Below are positions 1-9,591 of a stretch of 64,000 nucleotides of DNA, in pieces. The position numbers and the translations under genes were made by a program. This DNA comes from Pseudoduganella aquatica (GTDB lineage Bacteria; Pseudomonadota; Gammaproteobacteria; Burkholderiales; Burkholderiaceae_D). The notes beneath the pieces are model-generated. The model was not told the DNA's origin and did no database searches. It saw only the letters and a program-made list of their open reading frames with translations. Numbering within the stretch: the first letter of the stretch is position 1; each line of letters starts with the position of its first letter. The stretch covers positions 124,001 to 188,000 of the forward strand of contig NZ_WWCU01000005.1 in assembly GCF_009857595.1 (NCBI RefSeq), in the 5' to 3' direction.

Positions 1-1084
1 GCAGCAGGAAGAACAGCACCAGCGCCAGCCCCACCAGCGCGTACTGCACCGGGTGGATGGGCAGGCGCTTGAGCACCTCGAACAGGAAGAAGGCGGCGAA
101 GGTCAGCGCCACGAACAGCAGGCCATACTTGGTGGCGCGGTCGGCCATGGAATAGATGTTGACCGGCTCGATAAAGCCGACCGCGAAGCTGTCCGGCACG
201 GCGTTGCGCGCGGCGTTGCGGGCAGCTTCATCGCCAGACCCGGCGGCCAGCTCGCGCTGGCGCAGCTGCTGCTGCGCCTCGGTCGACAGCGCCGAGATGC
301 GCCACAGCGCCTCGAAGCCCTGCTCGCCCACTTTGCGCTGCTCGGGCAGGAAACGCCCGCTGAACTGCGGATGGGGCCAGGACGAGGCCATCGCAAAGCG
401 GTTGTTGCGCGCCAGCGGCACGAACTGCTGGCGGTCCATGCCGGACAGGCTCAGGCCAAAGCTGAACTGCACCGGGCCGGCGGTGGCGTCGGCCATGGCC
501 AGCGGCACGTGCAGGCCCTGGCGGGCGGCGGCCAGGCCCGAACCCTGCTCGAACTCGAAGCTGCGCGCGCCCCAGCGCAGCTTGGGAATGTCGCGCACGC
601 CGCGCACGTCGGAAATGCCCAGCGCCACGAAGGGCGGCTCCGGCGCGATATCGGAGCGTTCCACGGTGCGCGGCAGCGCGGACACCGGCGGCACCGTGAA
701 CGCACCCGCCACCGCGTGTTCGCCCTGGAACATCAGCACCTGGTGGATGCCCCGGTAGCGGCGCTCGGTGCCGAAGGTCGATTTCACCTCCAGCTGGTCC
801 GGGAAGACCAGGTGGCGCAGCTGCTTGCGGTAGCGCTTGGCTTCCTTGCGTTTCTCGTCGCCCGCCACCGGCTCCATCACCTCATAAGTTTCGCTGTAGG
901 GCATGACCAGCACCGGCCCGTACACTGTCTGCTCGCCCACCGAATCCTCTGCGATGCTGCGCGCCGCGTCCTGGCGGTAGGCGCTGCGCTCGCGGATGGT
1001 GGACTCTATCATCAGCAGCGGAATGCCGATCAGCAGCATCACCGCGATCACGGCCAGTATTTTGAACAACAGTTTCTTTTGCAT
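1..1084 (-). CDS. creD: CreD-family inner-membrane protein (C-terminus beyond the window)
   Basis: The reading frame runs from the ATG at 1084 to the left edge without a stop, giving about 361 codons. It opens with a membrane helix (around residues 5-24) followed by a long extracytoplasmic stretch containing YSETYEVMEP. It then re-enters the membrane with at least two helices near the left edge, ending in an LVGLALVLFF segment. This is the CreD layout; E. coli CreD is about 450 aa, so roughly 90 residues are missing. An AGAAGGA ribosome site lies about 6 nt before the ATG. It follows creB and creC on the same strand with a 74-bp gap after creC. In E. coli CreD is the main CreBC target, linked to envelope integrity and beta-lactam/colicin tolerance; that role is assumed here by family. 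No creA-like gene is visible. Confidence 0.85.
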   Translation of the reverse strand, partial: MQKKLLFKILAVIAVMLLIGIPLLMIESTIRERSAYRQDAARSIAEDSVGEQTVYGPVLVMPYSETYEVMEPVAGDEKRKEAKRYRKQLRHLVFPDQLEVKSTFGTERRYRGIHQVLMFQGEHAVAGAFTVPPVSALPRTVERSDIAPEPPFVALGISDVRGVRDIPKLRWGARSFEFEQGSGLAAARQGLHVPLAMADATAGPVQFSFGLSLSGMDRQQFVPLARNNRFAMASSWPHPQFSGRFLPEQRKVGEQGFEALWRISALSTEAQQQLRQRELAAGSGDEAARNAARNAVPDSFAVGFIEPVNIYSMADRATKYGLLFVALTFAAFFLFEVLKRLPIHPVQYALVGLALVLFFLL

Positions 1085-1158
1085 GGCGCTTCCTTCTGGT
1101 TGGAGTGGCGCCAGTCTAGAAAACGCGTATGCGGTGACGATGCGTTCCGTGTGAAGTG

Positions 1159-2610
1159 CTACAGCGCCAGCGGCAGCGGCAGGTAGAGCGCGGCGCGGCA
1201 GCCGCCCTGCCCCGGCCCGGCGATGTTGGCCACGCTGACGGTGCCGCCGTGCAGGGCCGCCACTTCGCGCACAAAGGGCAGGCCCAGGCCGGTGCTCTTG
1301 GCGCCGCCGCCGGGGCGCGGCAACGAGTAGAAGCGCTCGAACACGCGCCCGGCCGCGTAGTCGGGAATGCCGGGGCCGCCGTCGGCCACGTAGATTTCCA
1401 CGCCCTCGCCGGGCACGCGCGCGCCCAGCGCCACCACGCCGCCGGCCGGCGCGAAGGCGATGGCGTTGTCCAGCAGATTGCCGATGGCCTGGCGCAGCAG
1501 CAGCGCGTCGCCGTGCAGCACCGGGGCGCCGTCCCGCGGCAGCTCCAGGTCCAGGCGCAGCCCGCGCGCGGCCAGCGGCGCGGCGAAGTCGCGCGCCACC
1601 TCCTGCAGCAGCGCGCCGCTATCGATGCGCTCGAGCGCATCCAGGCGCTGCTGCTTCTCCACCCGCACCAGCGCCAGCAGCTTGTCGATCAGCTGCCGCT
1701 GGCGCGCGTTCTGGCTCAGTATGCTGGACAGGAACTGGCGGCGCTGCTCGGGCGGCATGTCCTCCTGCAGCAGCTCGGCCGAGGCCTGGATGGCGGCGAT
1801 GGGGCTTTTCAGCTCGTGCGTAAGCGTGTGCATCAGCGTTTCCACATACTCCTTGCCCTCCAGCTTGACGCGCATGGCCTCCAGCGCGTGGCCCAGCGTG
1901 CCGATCTCGGTATTGCCCAGCACCGGCAGCGCCACCTTGCGGCCGGCCTGCACCTCCTCCACATAATGCATCAGCTTGCGCAGCGCGCGCGCCAGCCAAT
2001 AGGTGGACGCCAGGCCGATCAGCAGCGACAGCGCCAGCAGCAGCGCGCCGCGGCGCAGGATGTGCTGCTGGCTGCGCTCGACAAAGCCCTGCACGCTGGC
2101 GTTGGGCTTGGCCACCGTGAGCACGCCGATCAGGCGCTCGCCGTCGCGGATGGGGGCCGCCACGTGCATCACGGTGCTGTTCTCGTCGTCCTCGCGGTCG
2201 CGCGTGCTGCGCGCGCCGTACTTGCCGCGCAGGGTCAGGTAGACGTCGTTCCAGCGCGAGTAGTCCTTGCCCACCGCCTTGTTCTCGGAATCGAAACGCA
2301 CGATGCCCTGCGCGTCGGTAATGTAGATGCGGTAGTCCAGCTTGTTCTTGGGCAGACCGCTGATCTGCGCGCTGACGCCGCGCCCGGCGTAGTCGCGCAT
2401 GCGCGCCAGCATGGGCGCGGCGTCGTAGGCGCCGGCGCGCACGTCGTCCGCCACCATCACGGCCAGCAGGTTGGCGGTGTCGACCAGGGTGTCCTCCAGC
2501 GTGGCGCGCACGCCCGGCTTGACCTCGGCCATGAACACATTCAGCAGGAACCAGCCGGCCAGGCCGACGATCAGGAAATAGCCCAGCAGAATGCGCAGGC
2601 CTATCCTCAT
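1159..2610 (-). CDS. creC: Sensor histidine kinase CreC
   Basis: A 483-aa kinase starting at ATG 2610, whose first bases overlap the creB stop (ATGA), so the two are translationally coupled. It has a first membrane helix at about residues 7-28, a sensor domain of about 155 residues on the far side of the membrane, and a second helix at about 188-208. A HAMP-like linker follows, then a HisKA box THELKSP with His265. The HATPase motifs are NLLDNA, DGGPGIP and GLGLP. Upstream in-frame codons to 2748 lie inside creB and are not used. The partner is the CreB response regulator. Identification rests on the creB-creC-creD order as well as the architecture; from sequence alone it could be any OmpR-partner kinase. 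Confidence 0.85.
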   Translation of the reverse strand: MRIGLRILLGYFLIVGLAGWFLLNVFMAEVKPGVRATLEDTLVDTANLLAVMVADDVRAGAYDAAPMLARMRDYAGRGVSAQISGLPKNKLDYRIYITDAQGIVRFDSENKAVGKDYSRWNDVYLTLRGKYGARSTRDREDDENSTVMHVAAPIRDGERLIGVLTVAKPNASVQGFVERSQQHILRRGALLLALSLLIGLASTYWLARALRKLMHYVEEVQAGRKVALPVLGNTEIGTLGHALEAMRVKLEGKEYVETLMHTLTHELKSPIAAIQASAELLQEDMPPEQRRQFLSSILSQNARQRQLIDKLLALVRVEKQQRLDALERIDSGALLQEVARDFAAPLAARGLRLDLELPRDGAPVLHGDALLLRQAIGNLLDNAIAFAPAGGVVALGARVPGEGVEIYVADGGPGIPDYAAGRVFERFYSLPRPGGGAKSTGLGLPFVREVAALHGGTVSVANIAGPGQGGCRAALYLPLPLAL

Positions 2611-3326
2611 GTGGCGGCCAGGCTGTAGCCCAGGCCGCGGTGGGTCTGGATCGGCTCGTTCTCGGGGGAAACCGCGCGCAGCTTGGCGCGCAGCGACTTC
2701 ACATGGGCGTCCACGGTGCGGTCCAGGGTGTCGGCGGCGCCGGTCCACACGCGGTCCATCAGCTGCGCGCGCGACAGCACGTGGCCGGGATGTTCGATCA
2801 GCGTCTTGAGCAGCAGGTATTCATAGCGCGTCAGGTCCAGCGCGTGGCCGAGATACAGCACGCGCGCCTCCAGCGCCCGCAGTTCCAGCCCGGCCACGCG
2901 GCGCGCCTGGGAAGCTTGCACCGCCTGCGCCGCCGTCTGCGCGGCCTGCGGCCCCAGGCGGCGCAGGATGACGCGGATGCGCGCCACCAGCTCGCGCGGC
3001 GAGAACGGCTTGGTCACATAATCGTCGGCGCCGATCTCCAGGCCCACCACGCGGTCGATTTCATCGCTGCGGGCGGTGAGGAAGATGACGGGCGCGTCCG
3101 AGAACTGGCGCAGGCGGCGGCACACCTCCAGGCCGCTCATATCGGGCAGGCCGATGTCGAGCACCACCAGGTCCGGCGGCGGCTGGCCGCCCTCCCCGCG
3201 CATGGCCGACAGCGCCTGCTCGCCCAGCATCACGTGCAGCGGCGCGAAGCCCTCGGTGCGCAGTGCATAGGCAATGCCGTCCGCAATCGCCTGCTCATCC
3301 TCAACGATCAGGATCGTCTTAGCCAT
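2607..3326 (-). CDS. creB: OmpR-family response regulator CreB
   Basis: A 239-aa response regulator. The receiver domain has the acidic pocket E9-D10, phospho-acceptor Asp57 (VVLDIGLPD), Thr84 and Lys106 (VTKPF). After a short linker there is a winged-helix domain (about 140-235) with LTRYEYLLLKTL and RTVDAHVKSLRAKL. It is the first gene of the creB-creC-creD run. The 176-bp gap to the divergent MocR gene must hold its promoter, but no confident hexamers stood out, nor did a TTCAC-type cre tag. All residues needed for phosphorylation are intact. Confidence 0.88.
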   Translation of the reverse strand: MAKTILIVEDEQAIADGIAYALRTEGFAPLHVMLGEQALSAMRGEGGQPPPDLVVLDIGLPDMSGLEVCRRLRQFSDAPVIFLTARSDEIDRVVGLEIGADDYVTKPFSPRELVARIRVILRRLGPQAAQTAAQAVQASQARRVAGLELRALEARVLYLGHALDLTRYEYLLLKTLIEHPGHVLSRAQLMDRVWTGAADTLDRTVDAHVKSLRAKLRAVSPENEPIQTHRGLGYSLAAT

Positions 3327-3439
3327 AACATTTCCAGGAACTTAACATCCGCCGAATGTACTGCGCAGCGGGCATGCTGTCCAGCGGAGAGTGCGCCGTG
3401 TGCTGCAAGAGGAATAAGGTCGTTGCACATCGCGGACCT

Positions 3440-3492
3440 TGTATGGATTGTTTTCCTTTATAGTTGTTTAATCCGCGACAAAAATCCATACA
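3440..3492. promoter_or_regulatory. Inverted-repeat operator in front of the MocR gene
   Basis: TGTATGGATT at 3440-3449 and AATCCATACA at 3483-3492 are perfect 10-bp inverted copies with centres 43 bp apart (about four helical turns). A third half site, CCATACA, sits at 3519-3525 just inside the gene, 33 bp from the CCATACA at 3486. Paired, helically phased half sites at their own promoter are typical of MocR/PdxR regulators, so autoregulation is inferred. A possible -10 (TATAGT, 3459-3464) lies between the arms. Confidence 0.6.
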
Positions 3493-3502
3493 TCCAGACA
3501 AA

Positions 3503-4936
3503 ATGACCCGGACTCCACCCATACAAATCCCCTCCTGGCTGGGCGAATTCAGAGCGGATGGCGGGCCGCGCTATCTGCAGATCGCCGATTTCATCGAGCG
3601 CGCGCTGTCTGACGGGCGCCTGCAGCCGGGCGACCGCCTGCCGCCGCAGCGCAGCCTGGCGGCGCAGCTGAAGGTGGACCTGACCACGGTGACGCGCGCC
3701 TACGACGAGGCCAGGCGCCGCCACCTGCTGGAAGGTCGGGGCGCGGCCGGCACCTACGCGGCGGCGCCGAAAGTGGAACTGGCGCCGATGCTGGACCTGG
3801 GCATGAACATCCCTCCCCCGCCGGCCGGGGTGGATTTCGACGACATGCTGAAACTGGGCCTGTCCCAGGTACTGATGCGCACCGACAGCGATTTGCTGAT
3901 GAGCTACCAGCTGGGCGGCGGCAGCCAGGCCGACCGCGCGGCGGGCGCGCTCTGGCTGGCGCCCATGTTCGGCCAGGTGGACAAGGAACACGTGGTGGCT
4001 TGTCCCGGCGCGCAGTGCGCGCTGGCGGCGCTGATCCTGGCGCTGACGCGGCCGGGCGACGCCATCCTGGCCGAGTCCACCATCTACCCCGGCCTGCGCT
4101 CGGCGGCGGAGCAGCTGGGGCGGCGCGTGGTGGCGGTGGGTGTGGACGAGGACGGCATGCGGCCGGACGCGCTGGAGAAGGCCTGCAGGAAGCACCGCGC
4201 GCGGCTGGTCTACCTGAACCCGACCTTGCAGAACCCCACCGCGCACACCATGCCGGAGCAGCGCCGCCGCGAGATCGCGCAGACCGCCATCCGCTGCGGC
4301 GCGGCCATTATCGAGGATGATCCCTATTGGCTGCTGGCGGGAGCGGCGGCGGCGACAGGATCGGCCCTGGCACCGGCTTCAGCCCCGCCGCCGCTGGCCC
4401 GGCTGGCGCCGCGCAACGTCTACTACATTTCCACGCTGTCGAAATGCCTGGCGCCCGGGCTGCGCACTGCCTTCGTGCTGCTGCCGGACGCGCAGGTGCG
4501 CGAGCGCTTCCTGCAGGCGCTGCGTTCGCTGGTGCTGATGCCCTCGCCGCTGGCCAGCGCGCTGGTGACGCAATGGATACACGACGGCACGGCGCAGCGC
4601 CTGCTGGAGGGAGTACGGGAGGAAGCCCGGGCGCGCCAGCAGCTGGCCGCGCAAATCCTGGCCGGCCTGGCGTTCGCGCCGGGCGGCCCCGACGGCATCC
4701 ACATCTGGCTCACCTTGCCGGACTACTGGAGCGCCGGCCAGCTGGTCCAGGCCGCGCACGCCGAAGGGCTGGCCGTCACCGCCTCGGACGCCTTCGACGA
4801 CAGCGCGCGGCCGCCGAACGCCATCCGCATCTCGCTGGGCAGCATCCGCGAACGCGCGCGCCTGGCCGGCGCCCTGCGCAAACTATCCCATCTGCTCGGC
4901 CGCCAGCCGCCCGCGCCGCGCGCCGCCGTGGTCTGA
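3503..4936 (+). CDS. MocR-family regulator (GntR winged helix fused to a PLP aminotransferase domain)
   Basis: A 477-aa protein. Residues 15-80 form a GntR-type winged helix (RLPPQRSLAAQLKVDLTTVT). The rest is a fold-type I aminotransferase domain with the aspartate/tyrosine part IEDDPYWLL and the PLP lysine Lys314 in STLSKCLAPGLR. MocR proteins use PLP or amino compounds as effectors and usually act on a neighbouring gene. Here the neighbours are creB (divergent) and rpsJ (convergent), so the target is not obvious and may be the gene itself. The ATG at 3503 is preferred over an upstream TTG (3464), which falls inside the operator region. It ends just before a terminator shared with rpsJ. The substrate is unknown. 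Confidence 0.85.
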   Translation: MTRTPPIQIPSWLGEFRADGGPRYLQIADFIERALSDGRLQPGDRLPPQRSLAAQLKVDLTTVTRAYDEARRRHLLEGRGAAGTYAAAPKVELAPMLDLGMNIPPPPAGVDFDDMLKLGLSQVLMRTDSDLLMSYQLGGGSQADRAAGALWLAPMFGQVDKEHVVACPGAQCALAALILALTRPGDAILAESTIYPGLRSAAEQLGRRVVAVGVDEDGMRPDALEKACRKHRARLVYLNPTLQNPTAHTMPEQRRREIAQTAIRCGAAIIEDDPYWLLAGAAAATGSALAPASAPPPLARLAPRNVYYISTLSKCLAPGLRTAFVLLPDAQVRERFLQALRSLVLMPSPLASALVTQWIHDGTAQRLLEGVREEARARQQLAAQILAGLAFAPGGPDGIHIWLTLPDYWSAGQLVQAAHAEGLAVTASDAFDDSARPPNAIRISLGSIRERARLAGALRKLSHLLGRQPPAPRAAVV

Positions 4937-4941
4937 AAAGC

Positions 4942-4973
4942 AAAAAGGCCAGCCCCGCGAGGGACCGGCCTTT
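4942..4973. terminator. Bidirectional intrinsic terminator
   Basis: AAAGGCCAGCCCC (4944-4956) and GGGACCGGCCTTT (4961-4973) form an 11/13-bp stem around a GCGA loop. Reading leftward it ends in TTTTTGCTTTT, and reading rightward in TTTCCTT. It separates the convergent MocR gene and rpsJ and so ends the ribosomal transcription unit immediately after rpsJ. Confidence 0.8.
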
Positions 4974-5016
4974 CCTTGGCAGCGGCAGAGCCGCCAGCCT
5001 TAACTCACACTGCGAA

Positions 5017-5334
5017 TTATTGCAGTTTGATTTCTACGTCCACGCCAGCTGGCAGGTCCAGCTTCATCAGCGCGTCAACGGTCTTGTCGGTTGGGTCGAC
5101 GATGTCCATCAGGCGCTGGTGGGTGCGGATTTCGAACTGGTCGCGCGAAGTCTTGTTCACGTGCGGGGAACGCAGCACGTCGTAACGCTGGATGCGGGTT
5201 GGCAGAGGTACTGGACCTTTTACCACGGCGCCGGTGCGCTTCGCGGTGTCAACGATTTCCAGAGCGGACTGGTCGATCAGCTTGTAGTCGAAAGCTTTCA
5301 GGCGGATACGGATTTTTTGGTTTGGTGCGGACAT
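5017..5334 (-). CDS. rpsJ: 30S ribosomal protein S10 (also NusE)
   Basis: 105 aa, near-canonical S10: [15 protein letters not shown] at the N-terminus, then [23 protein letters not shown], ending [10 protein letters not shown]10 belongs to the 30S head and acts as NusE in antitermination. A TAAGGAATA ribosome site precedes the ATG. In most bacteria rpsJ heads the S10 operon and is followed by rplC. Here it is followed instead by a bidirectional terminator and an unrelated convergent gene. It is also separated from tuf by a strong terminator, so it appears to be transcribed alone. Confidence 0.97.
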   Translation of the reverse strand: MSAPNQKIRIRLKAFDYKLIDQSALEIVDTAKRTGAVVKGPVPLPTRIQRYDVLRSPHVNKTSRDQFEIRTHQRLMDIVDPTDKTVDALMKLDLPAGVDVEIKLQ

Positions 5335-5410
5335 GATTATTCCTTAAAAGAACGAGCCGGCGCGGGAGCGGCGGCAATAAGTAACAAACTCAGTACAGCT
5401 AAGAGGCGAG

Positions 5411-5419
5411 ATGATAGCA
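5411..5419 (-). promoter_or_regulatory. Extended -10 promoter candidate for rpsJ
   Basis: On the minus strand the sequence reads TGCTATCAT, an extended -10 element (TGnTATAAT type). It lies between the tuf terminator and rpsJ and would start RNA near 5404, about 70 nt before the start codon. No good -35 hexamer is present, as is common for extended -10 promoters. Confidence 0.5.
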
Positions 5420-5450
5420 CCAAAATGCCAGCCATGCCCGTCTCTGCGAC

Positions 5451-5486
5451 AAAAAAAGGCAGCGCCGCGAACGGCACTGCCTTCTT
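5451..5486 (-). terminator. Intrinsic terminator after tuf
   Basis: On the minus strand AAGGCAGTGCCG and CGGCGCTGCCTT (5456-5467 with 5472-5483) form a 12-bp stem with one G.U pair, closed by a TTCG tetraloop. A run of seven T follows. This is a textbook Rho-independent terminator 18 nt beyond the tuf stop, and it separates tuf from rpsJ. Confidence 0.88.
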
Positions 5487-5501
5487 GTCTAACCGAGGCT
5501 A

Positions 5502-6692
5502 TTAGGCCAGGATTTTTGCTACCACGCCGGCGCCGACGGTACGGCCGCCTTCGCGGATTGCGAAGCGCAGACCTTCTTCCATAGCGATCGGGTTGATCAG
5601 CTTAACGGTGATCGACACGTTGTCGCCTGGCATAACCATTTCTTTGTCCGCTGGCAGTTCGATCGAACCGGTCACGTCGGTGGTACGGAAGTAGAACTGT
5701 GGACGATAGTTGTTGAAGAACGGGGTGTGACGGCCGCCTTCGTCTTTCGACAGAACATAGATCTCGCCGGTGAAGTGGTTGTGCGGCTTGATCGAGCCTG
5801 GCTTCGCCAGAACCTGACCACGCTGTACGTCTTCACGCTTGGTGCCGCGCAGCAGCAGACCAACGTTGTCGCCGGCCTGACCCTGGTCCAGCAGCTTGCG
5901 GAACATTTCCACGCCGGTGCAGGTGGTTTTCACGGTGTCGGTGATACCAACGATTTCGATCTCTTCGCCGACCTTGATGATACCGCGCTCAACGCGACCG
6001 GTCACCACGGTGCCGCGGCCCGAGATCGAGAACACGTCTTCCACTGGCATCAGGAAGGCGCCGTCCACTGCGCGCTCTGGCGTAGGGATGTAGCTGTCCA
6101 GTGCGTCGGCCAGGGCCATGATGGCCACTTCGCCCAGAGGACCGGTGTCGCCGTCCAGTGCTTTACGTGCCGAACCTTTGATGATCGGCAGGTCGTCGCC
6201 TGGGAACTCGTATTTCGACAGCAGCTCGCGCACTTCCATCTCAACCAGTTCCAGCAGCTCTTCGTCGTCGACCAGGTCGCACTTGTTCAGGAACACAACG
6301 ATGTATGGAACGCCAACTTGGCGGGCCAGCAGGATGTGCTCGCGGGTCTGTGGCATTGGGCCGTCAGCTGCGGAGCAAACCAGGATCGCGCCGTCCATCT
6401 GCGCTGCACCGGTAATCATGTTTTTGATGTAGTCGGCGTGGCCTGGGCAGTCAACGTGAGCGTAGTGACGCGATGCGGTCTCGTACTCAACGTGAGCGGT
6501 GTTGATGGTAATGCCGCGTGCTTTTTCTTCTGGTGCTGCGTCGATCTGGTCGTAAGCTTTAGCTTCGCCGCCGAATTTCTTCGACAGAACGGTAGCGATT
6601 GCTGCGGTCAGGGTGGTTTTACCGTGGTCAACGTGACCGATAGTGCCGACGTTGACGTGCGGTTTAGTCCGCTCGAATTTACCTTTTGCCAT
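5502..6692 (-). CDS. tuf: Elongation factor Tu
   Basis: 396 aa, full length. GTPase motifs: GHVDHGKT (G1, 19-26), DCPGH (G3), NKCD (G4) and SAR (G5). Beta-barrel domains 2 and 3 follow, ending GVVAKILA. It delivers aminoacyl-tRNA to the ribosome. It lies 74 bp downstream of fusA on the same strand and ends at a strong terminator, so it closes the str transcription unit. Only this tuf copy is in the window; a second copy elsewhere is usual in betaproteobacteria. Confidence 0.98.
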   Translation of the reverse strand: MAKGKFERTKPHVNVGTIGHVDHGKTTLTAAIATVLSKKFGGEAKAYDQIDAAPEEKARGITINTAHVEYETASRHYAHVDCPGHADYIKNMITGAAQMDGAILVCSAADGPMPQTREHILLARQVGVPYIVVFLNKCDLVDDEELLELVEMEVRELLSKYEFPGDDLPIIKGSARKALDGDTGPLGEVAIMALADALDSYIPTPERAVDGAFLMPVEDVFSISGRGTVVTGRVERGIIKVGEEIEIVGITDTVKTTCTGVEMFRKLLDQGQAGDNVGLLLRGTKREDVQRGQVLAKPGSIKPHNHFTGEIYVLSKDEGGRHTPFFNNYRPQFYFRTTDVTGSIELPADKEMVMPGDNVSITVKLINPIAMEEGLRFAIREGGRTVGAGVVAKILA

Positions 6693-6766
6693 TTTATTCT
6701 TCCTTAGAACAAGATTTAAAGTTGTCCGGCCAGGGGGATCGTCCCCCGGCCGGTCAATTCATTATT

Positions 6767-8872
6767 TTACTTCGCTTTAGCAGTCACGATTGCATCGGTT
6801 ACGTGCTTAGGCGCTTCCGAGTAGTGCTTGAATTCCATCGTGTAGGTTGCACGGCCTTGCGTTGCGGAACGCAGGGTGGTCGAGTAACCGAACATTTCCG
6901 ACAGAGGCACTTCGGCTTTGATGATCTTGCCGCCGCCGCCTGGGATTTCGTCCATGCCCTGCACCATACCGCGGCGGGACGACAGGTCGCCCATCACGGA
7001 ACCGGCGTAGTCTTCCGGCGTTTCCACTTCCACTGCCATCATTGGTTCCAGGATGACTGGAGCCGCTTTACGGCAGCCGTCCTTGAAGGCCATCGAAGCA
7101 GCCATGCGGAACGCGTTTTCGTTCGAGTCCACGTCGTGGTACGAACCGAAGAACAGCGTTACCTTCACGTCCACCACTGGGTAGCCGGCCAGTACGCCGG
7201 AAGGCAGCGTTTCGCGCACGCCTTTTTCTACTGCAGGGATGTATTCGCGAGGCACGGTACCGCCCTTGATCGCGTCGACGAATTCGAAGCCCTTGCCTGG
7301 CTCTTGCGGCTCGATCTTCAGAACCACGTGGCCGTATTGGCCGCGGCCACCGGATTGCTTGACGAATTTGCCTTCGATCTCTTCGCACACCTTGCGGATC
7401 GTTTCGCGGTAAGCCACTTGTGGCTTGCCGACGGTCGCTTCCACGCCGAATTCGCGCTTCATGCGGTCAACGATAATTTCCAGGTGCAGCTCGCCCATAC
7501 CACCAATGATGGTCTGGCCCGACTCTTCGTCGGTCTTCACGCGGAACGACGGATCTTCCTGTGCCAGGCGGTTCAGTGCCAGACCCATTTTTTCCTGGTC
7601 GGCCTTGGTTTTTGGCTCAACAGCCTGCTGAATCACCGGCTCCGGGAACACCATGCGTTCCAGCACGATGATCGACGCTGGATCGCACAGGGTTTCGCCG
7701 GTGGTCACGTCTTTCAGACCAACCGCAGCGGCGATGTCGCCGGCGCGCACTTCTTTGATCTCTTCACGCTGGTTGGCGTGCATCTGCAGAATACGGCCCA
7801 GACGCTCTTTACGGCCTTTTACCGAGTTGTACACGGTGTCGCCCGAATTGATGGCGCCCGAGTACACGCGGAAGAAGGCCAGCTGGCCGACGAACGGGTC
7901 GGTCATGATCTTGAAGGCCAGTGCCGAGAATTTCTCGTCGTCAGCTGCTTTACGCGATGCTGGCTCTTCGTTCTCGTCGGTACCGGTCACGTCGTCGATG
8001 TCGACTGGCGATGGCAGGTATTCGATCACGGCGTCCAGCATGGCCTGCACGCCCTTGTTCTTGAAGGCGGTGCCGCACAGCATAGGAACGATCTCGGAAG
8101 CGATGGTGCGGTCGCGCAGCGCTTTCTTGATCTCGGCTTCCGACAGGTCGCCTTCTTCCAGGTATTTGTTCATCAGGTCTTCGGTCGCTTCAGCAGCGGC
8201 TTCAACCATCTTCTCGCGCCACTCGGCGGCCGATGCGGCCAGCTCTGCAGGGATATCGACGTAGTCGAACTTCATGCCCTGGGACGCGTCGTCCCAGATG
8301 ATGGCTTTCATCTTGACCAGGTCGATCACGCCTTTGAAGTTGTCTTCAGCGCCGATAGGGATCTGGATCAGGACCGGGTTTGCCTTCAGGCGAGCGCGCA
8401 TCTGCTCGTAGACCTTGAAGAAGTTGGCGCCGGTACGGTCCATCTTGTTGACGAAGGCCAGACGTGGCACTTTGTACTTGTTAGCCTGACGCCATACGGT
8501 TTCCGACTGTGGCTGTACACCGCCCACTGCGCAGTAAACCATGCAAGCGCCATCCAGCACGCGCATCGAGCGTTCAACTTCAATGGTGAAGTCAACGTGG
8601 CCCGGGGTGTCGATGATGTTGATGTGGTGCTCAGGGAAGTTGTTCGCCATGCCCTTCCAGAAGCAGGTGGTCGCTGCGGAAGTAATGGTGATGCCGCGCT
8701 CTTGTTCCTGCTCCATCCAGTCCATGGTGGCTGCGCCGTCGTGCACTTCACCGATTTTGTGGTTCACGCCGGTGTAGAACAGCACGCGCTCGGTGGTGGT
8801 GGTTTTACCAGCGTCGATGTGAGCGGAGATACCGATGTTGCGGTAGCGCTCAATGGGGGTCTTGCGGGCCAT
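6767..8872 (-). CDS. fusA: Elongation factor G
   Basis: 701 aa, usual length. G-domain motifs are [23 protein letters not shown] and NKMDR. Domain IV contains GGRGQYGHV, and the C-terminus has the domain V RRGMVQGM segment. It catalyses ribosomal translocation and, with RRF, ribosome recycling. Position: rpsL-rpsG-fusA-tuf, with 111 bp between rpsG and fusA. Start ATG 8872 follows AGGATCTATT. No unusual insertions were seen. Confidence 0.98.
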   Translation of the reverse strand: MARKTPIERYRNIGISAHIDAGKTTTTERVLFYTGVNHKIGEVHDGAATMDWMEQEQERGITITSAATTCFWKGMANNFPEHHINIIDTPGHVDFTIEVERSMRVLDGACMVYCAVGGVQPQSETVWRQANKYKVPRLAFVNKMDRTGANFFKVYEQMRARLKANPVLIQIPIGAEDNFKGVIDLVKMKAIIWDDASQGMKFDYVDIPAELAASAAEWREKMVEAAAEATEDLMNKYLEEGDLSEAEIKKALRDRTIASEIVPMLCGTAFKNKGVQAMLDAVIEYLPSPVDIDDVTGTDENEEPASRKAADDEKFSALAFKIMTDPFVGQLAFFRVYSGAINSGDTVYNSVKGRKERLGRILQMHANQREEIKEVRAGDIAAAVGLKDVTTGETLCDPASIIVLERMVFPEPVIQQAVEPKTKADQEKMGLALNRLAQEDPSFRVKTDEESGQTIIGGMGELHLEIIVDRMKREFGVEATVGKPQVAYRETIRKVCEEIEGKFVKQSGGRGQYGHVVLKIEPQEPGKGFEFVDAIKGGTVPREYIPAVEKGVRETLPSGVLAGYPVVDVKVTLFFGSYHDVDSNENAFRMAASMAFKDGCRKAAPVILEPMMAVEVETPEDYAGSVMGDLSSRRGMVQGMDEIPGGGGKIIKAEVPLSEMFGYSTTLRSATQGRATYTMEFKHYSEAPKHVTDAIVTAKAK

Positions 8873-8983
8873 AATAGATCCTAAATCTTTTAATGTACAA
8901 AACCGGACGCCATTTCTTCCAAAATGAGCCCGGCTTCGAACAAATGATTAAACGGCCGGAGCACCAGGCTCCAGCCAGTTTTA

Positions 8984-9454
8984 TTAGAAGCGGAAGTGCG
9001 AGAACGCCTTGTTCGCTTCAGCCATACGGTGCACTTCGTCACGCTTTTTCATCGCACCGCCACGGCCTTCGGCCGCTTCCAGCAACTCACCGCCGAGGCG
9101 TTGTGGCATGGATTTTTCGCTGCGCTTGTTCGCGGCTTCACGCAGCCAGCGCATCGACAGAGCCATGCGGCGCACTGGGCGGACTTCAACCGGCACCTGG
9201 TAGTTTGCACCACCAACGCGACGGGATTTCACTTCAACCAGCGGCTTGGCGTTGTTGATCGCGGTGGCGAACACTTCCAGCGGGTCTTTGCCGGACTTGG
9301 CAGCGATGTGCTCGAAAGCACCGTAGATGATGTTTTCTGCGACGGACTTTTTGCCCGACAGCATCAGCACGTTAACGAATTTGGCGACATCAGTGTTGCC
9401 GAATTTTGGATCCGGCAGAATCTCGCGCTTGGGTACTTCACGACGACGTGGCAT
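8984..9454 (-). CDS. rpsG: 30S ribosomal protein S7
   Basis: 156 aa, starting [19 protein letters not shown]. The ATG at 9454 is chosen because it matches the family start and follows GAAAGGAATTGAT; an in-frame codon 15 nt upstream would extend the protein atypically. S7 nucleates assembly of the 30S head. In E. coli it represses its own operon by binding the rpsL-rpsG intercistronic RNA; here that 137-nt gap contains a perfect hairpin that could play a similar part. Confidence 0.97.
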   Translation of the reverse strand: MPRRREVPKREILPDPKFGNTDVAKFVNVLMLSGKKSVAENIIYGAFEHIAAKSGKDPLEVFATAINNAKPLVEVKSRRVGGANYQVPVEVRPVRRMALSMRWLREAANKRSEKSMPQRLGGELLEAAEGRGGAMKKRDEVHRMAEANKAFSHFRF

Positions 9455-9535
9455 ATCAATTCCTTTCAATCTTCAGTTGAGCTCGCGGCGATATGTTCCG
9501 CAGCTCGCGGATCACCATCATAGTGGTCCACTTAC

Positions 9536-9552
9536 TCGGTCAGTTCGACCGA
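9536..9552 (-). other. Hairpin in the rpsL-rpsG intercistronic region
   Basis: TCGGTC-AGTTC-GACCGA is a perfect 6-bp stem. The segment GTCAGTTCGACC is echoed at 9565-9577 as GTCAGTTTCGACC. It lies where E. coli S7 binds str mRNA for feedback control; the equivalence is inferred from location only. Confidence 0.4.
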
Positions 9553-9591
9553 TACATTCACTTAGTCAGTTTCGACCAGGCGAAACTTGTA

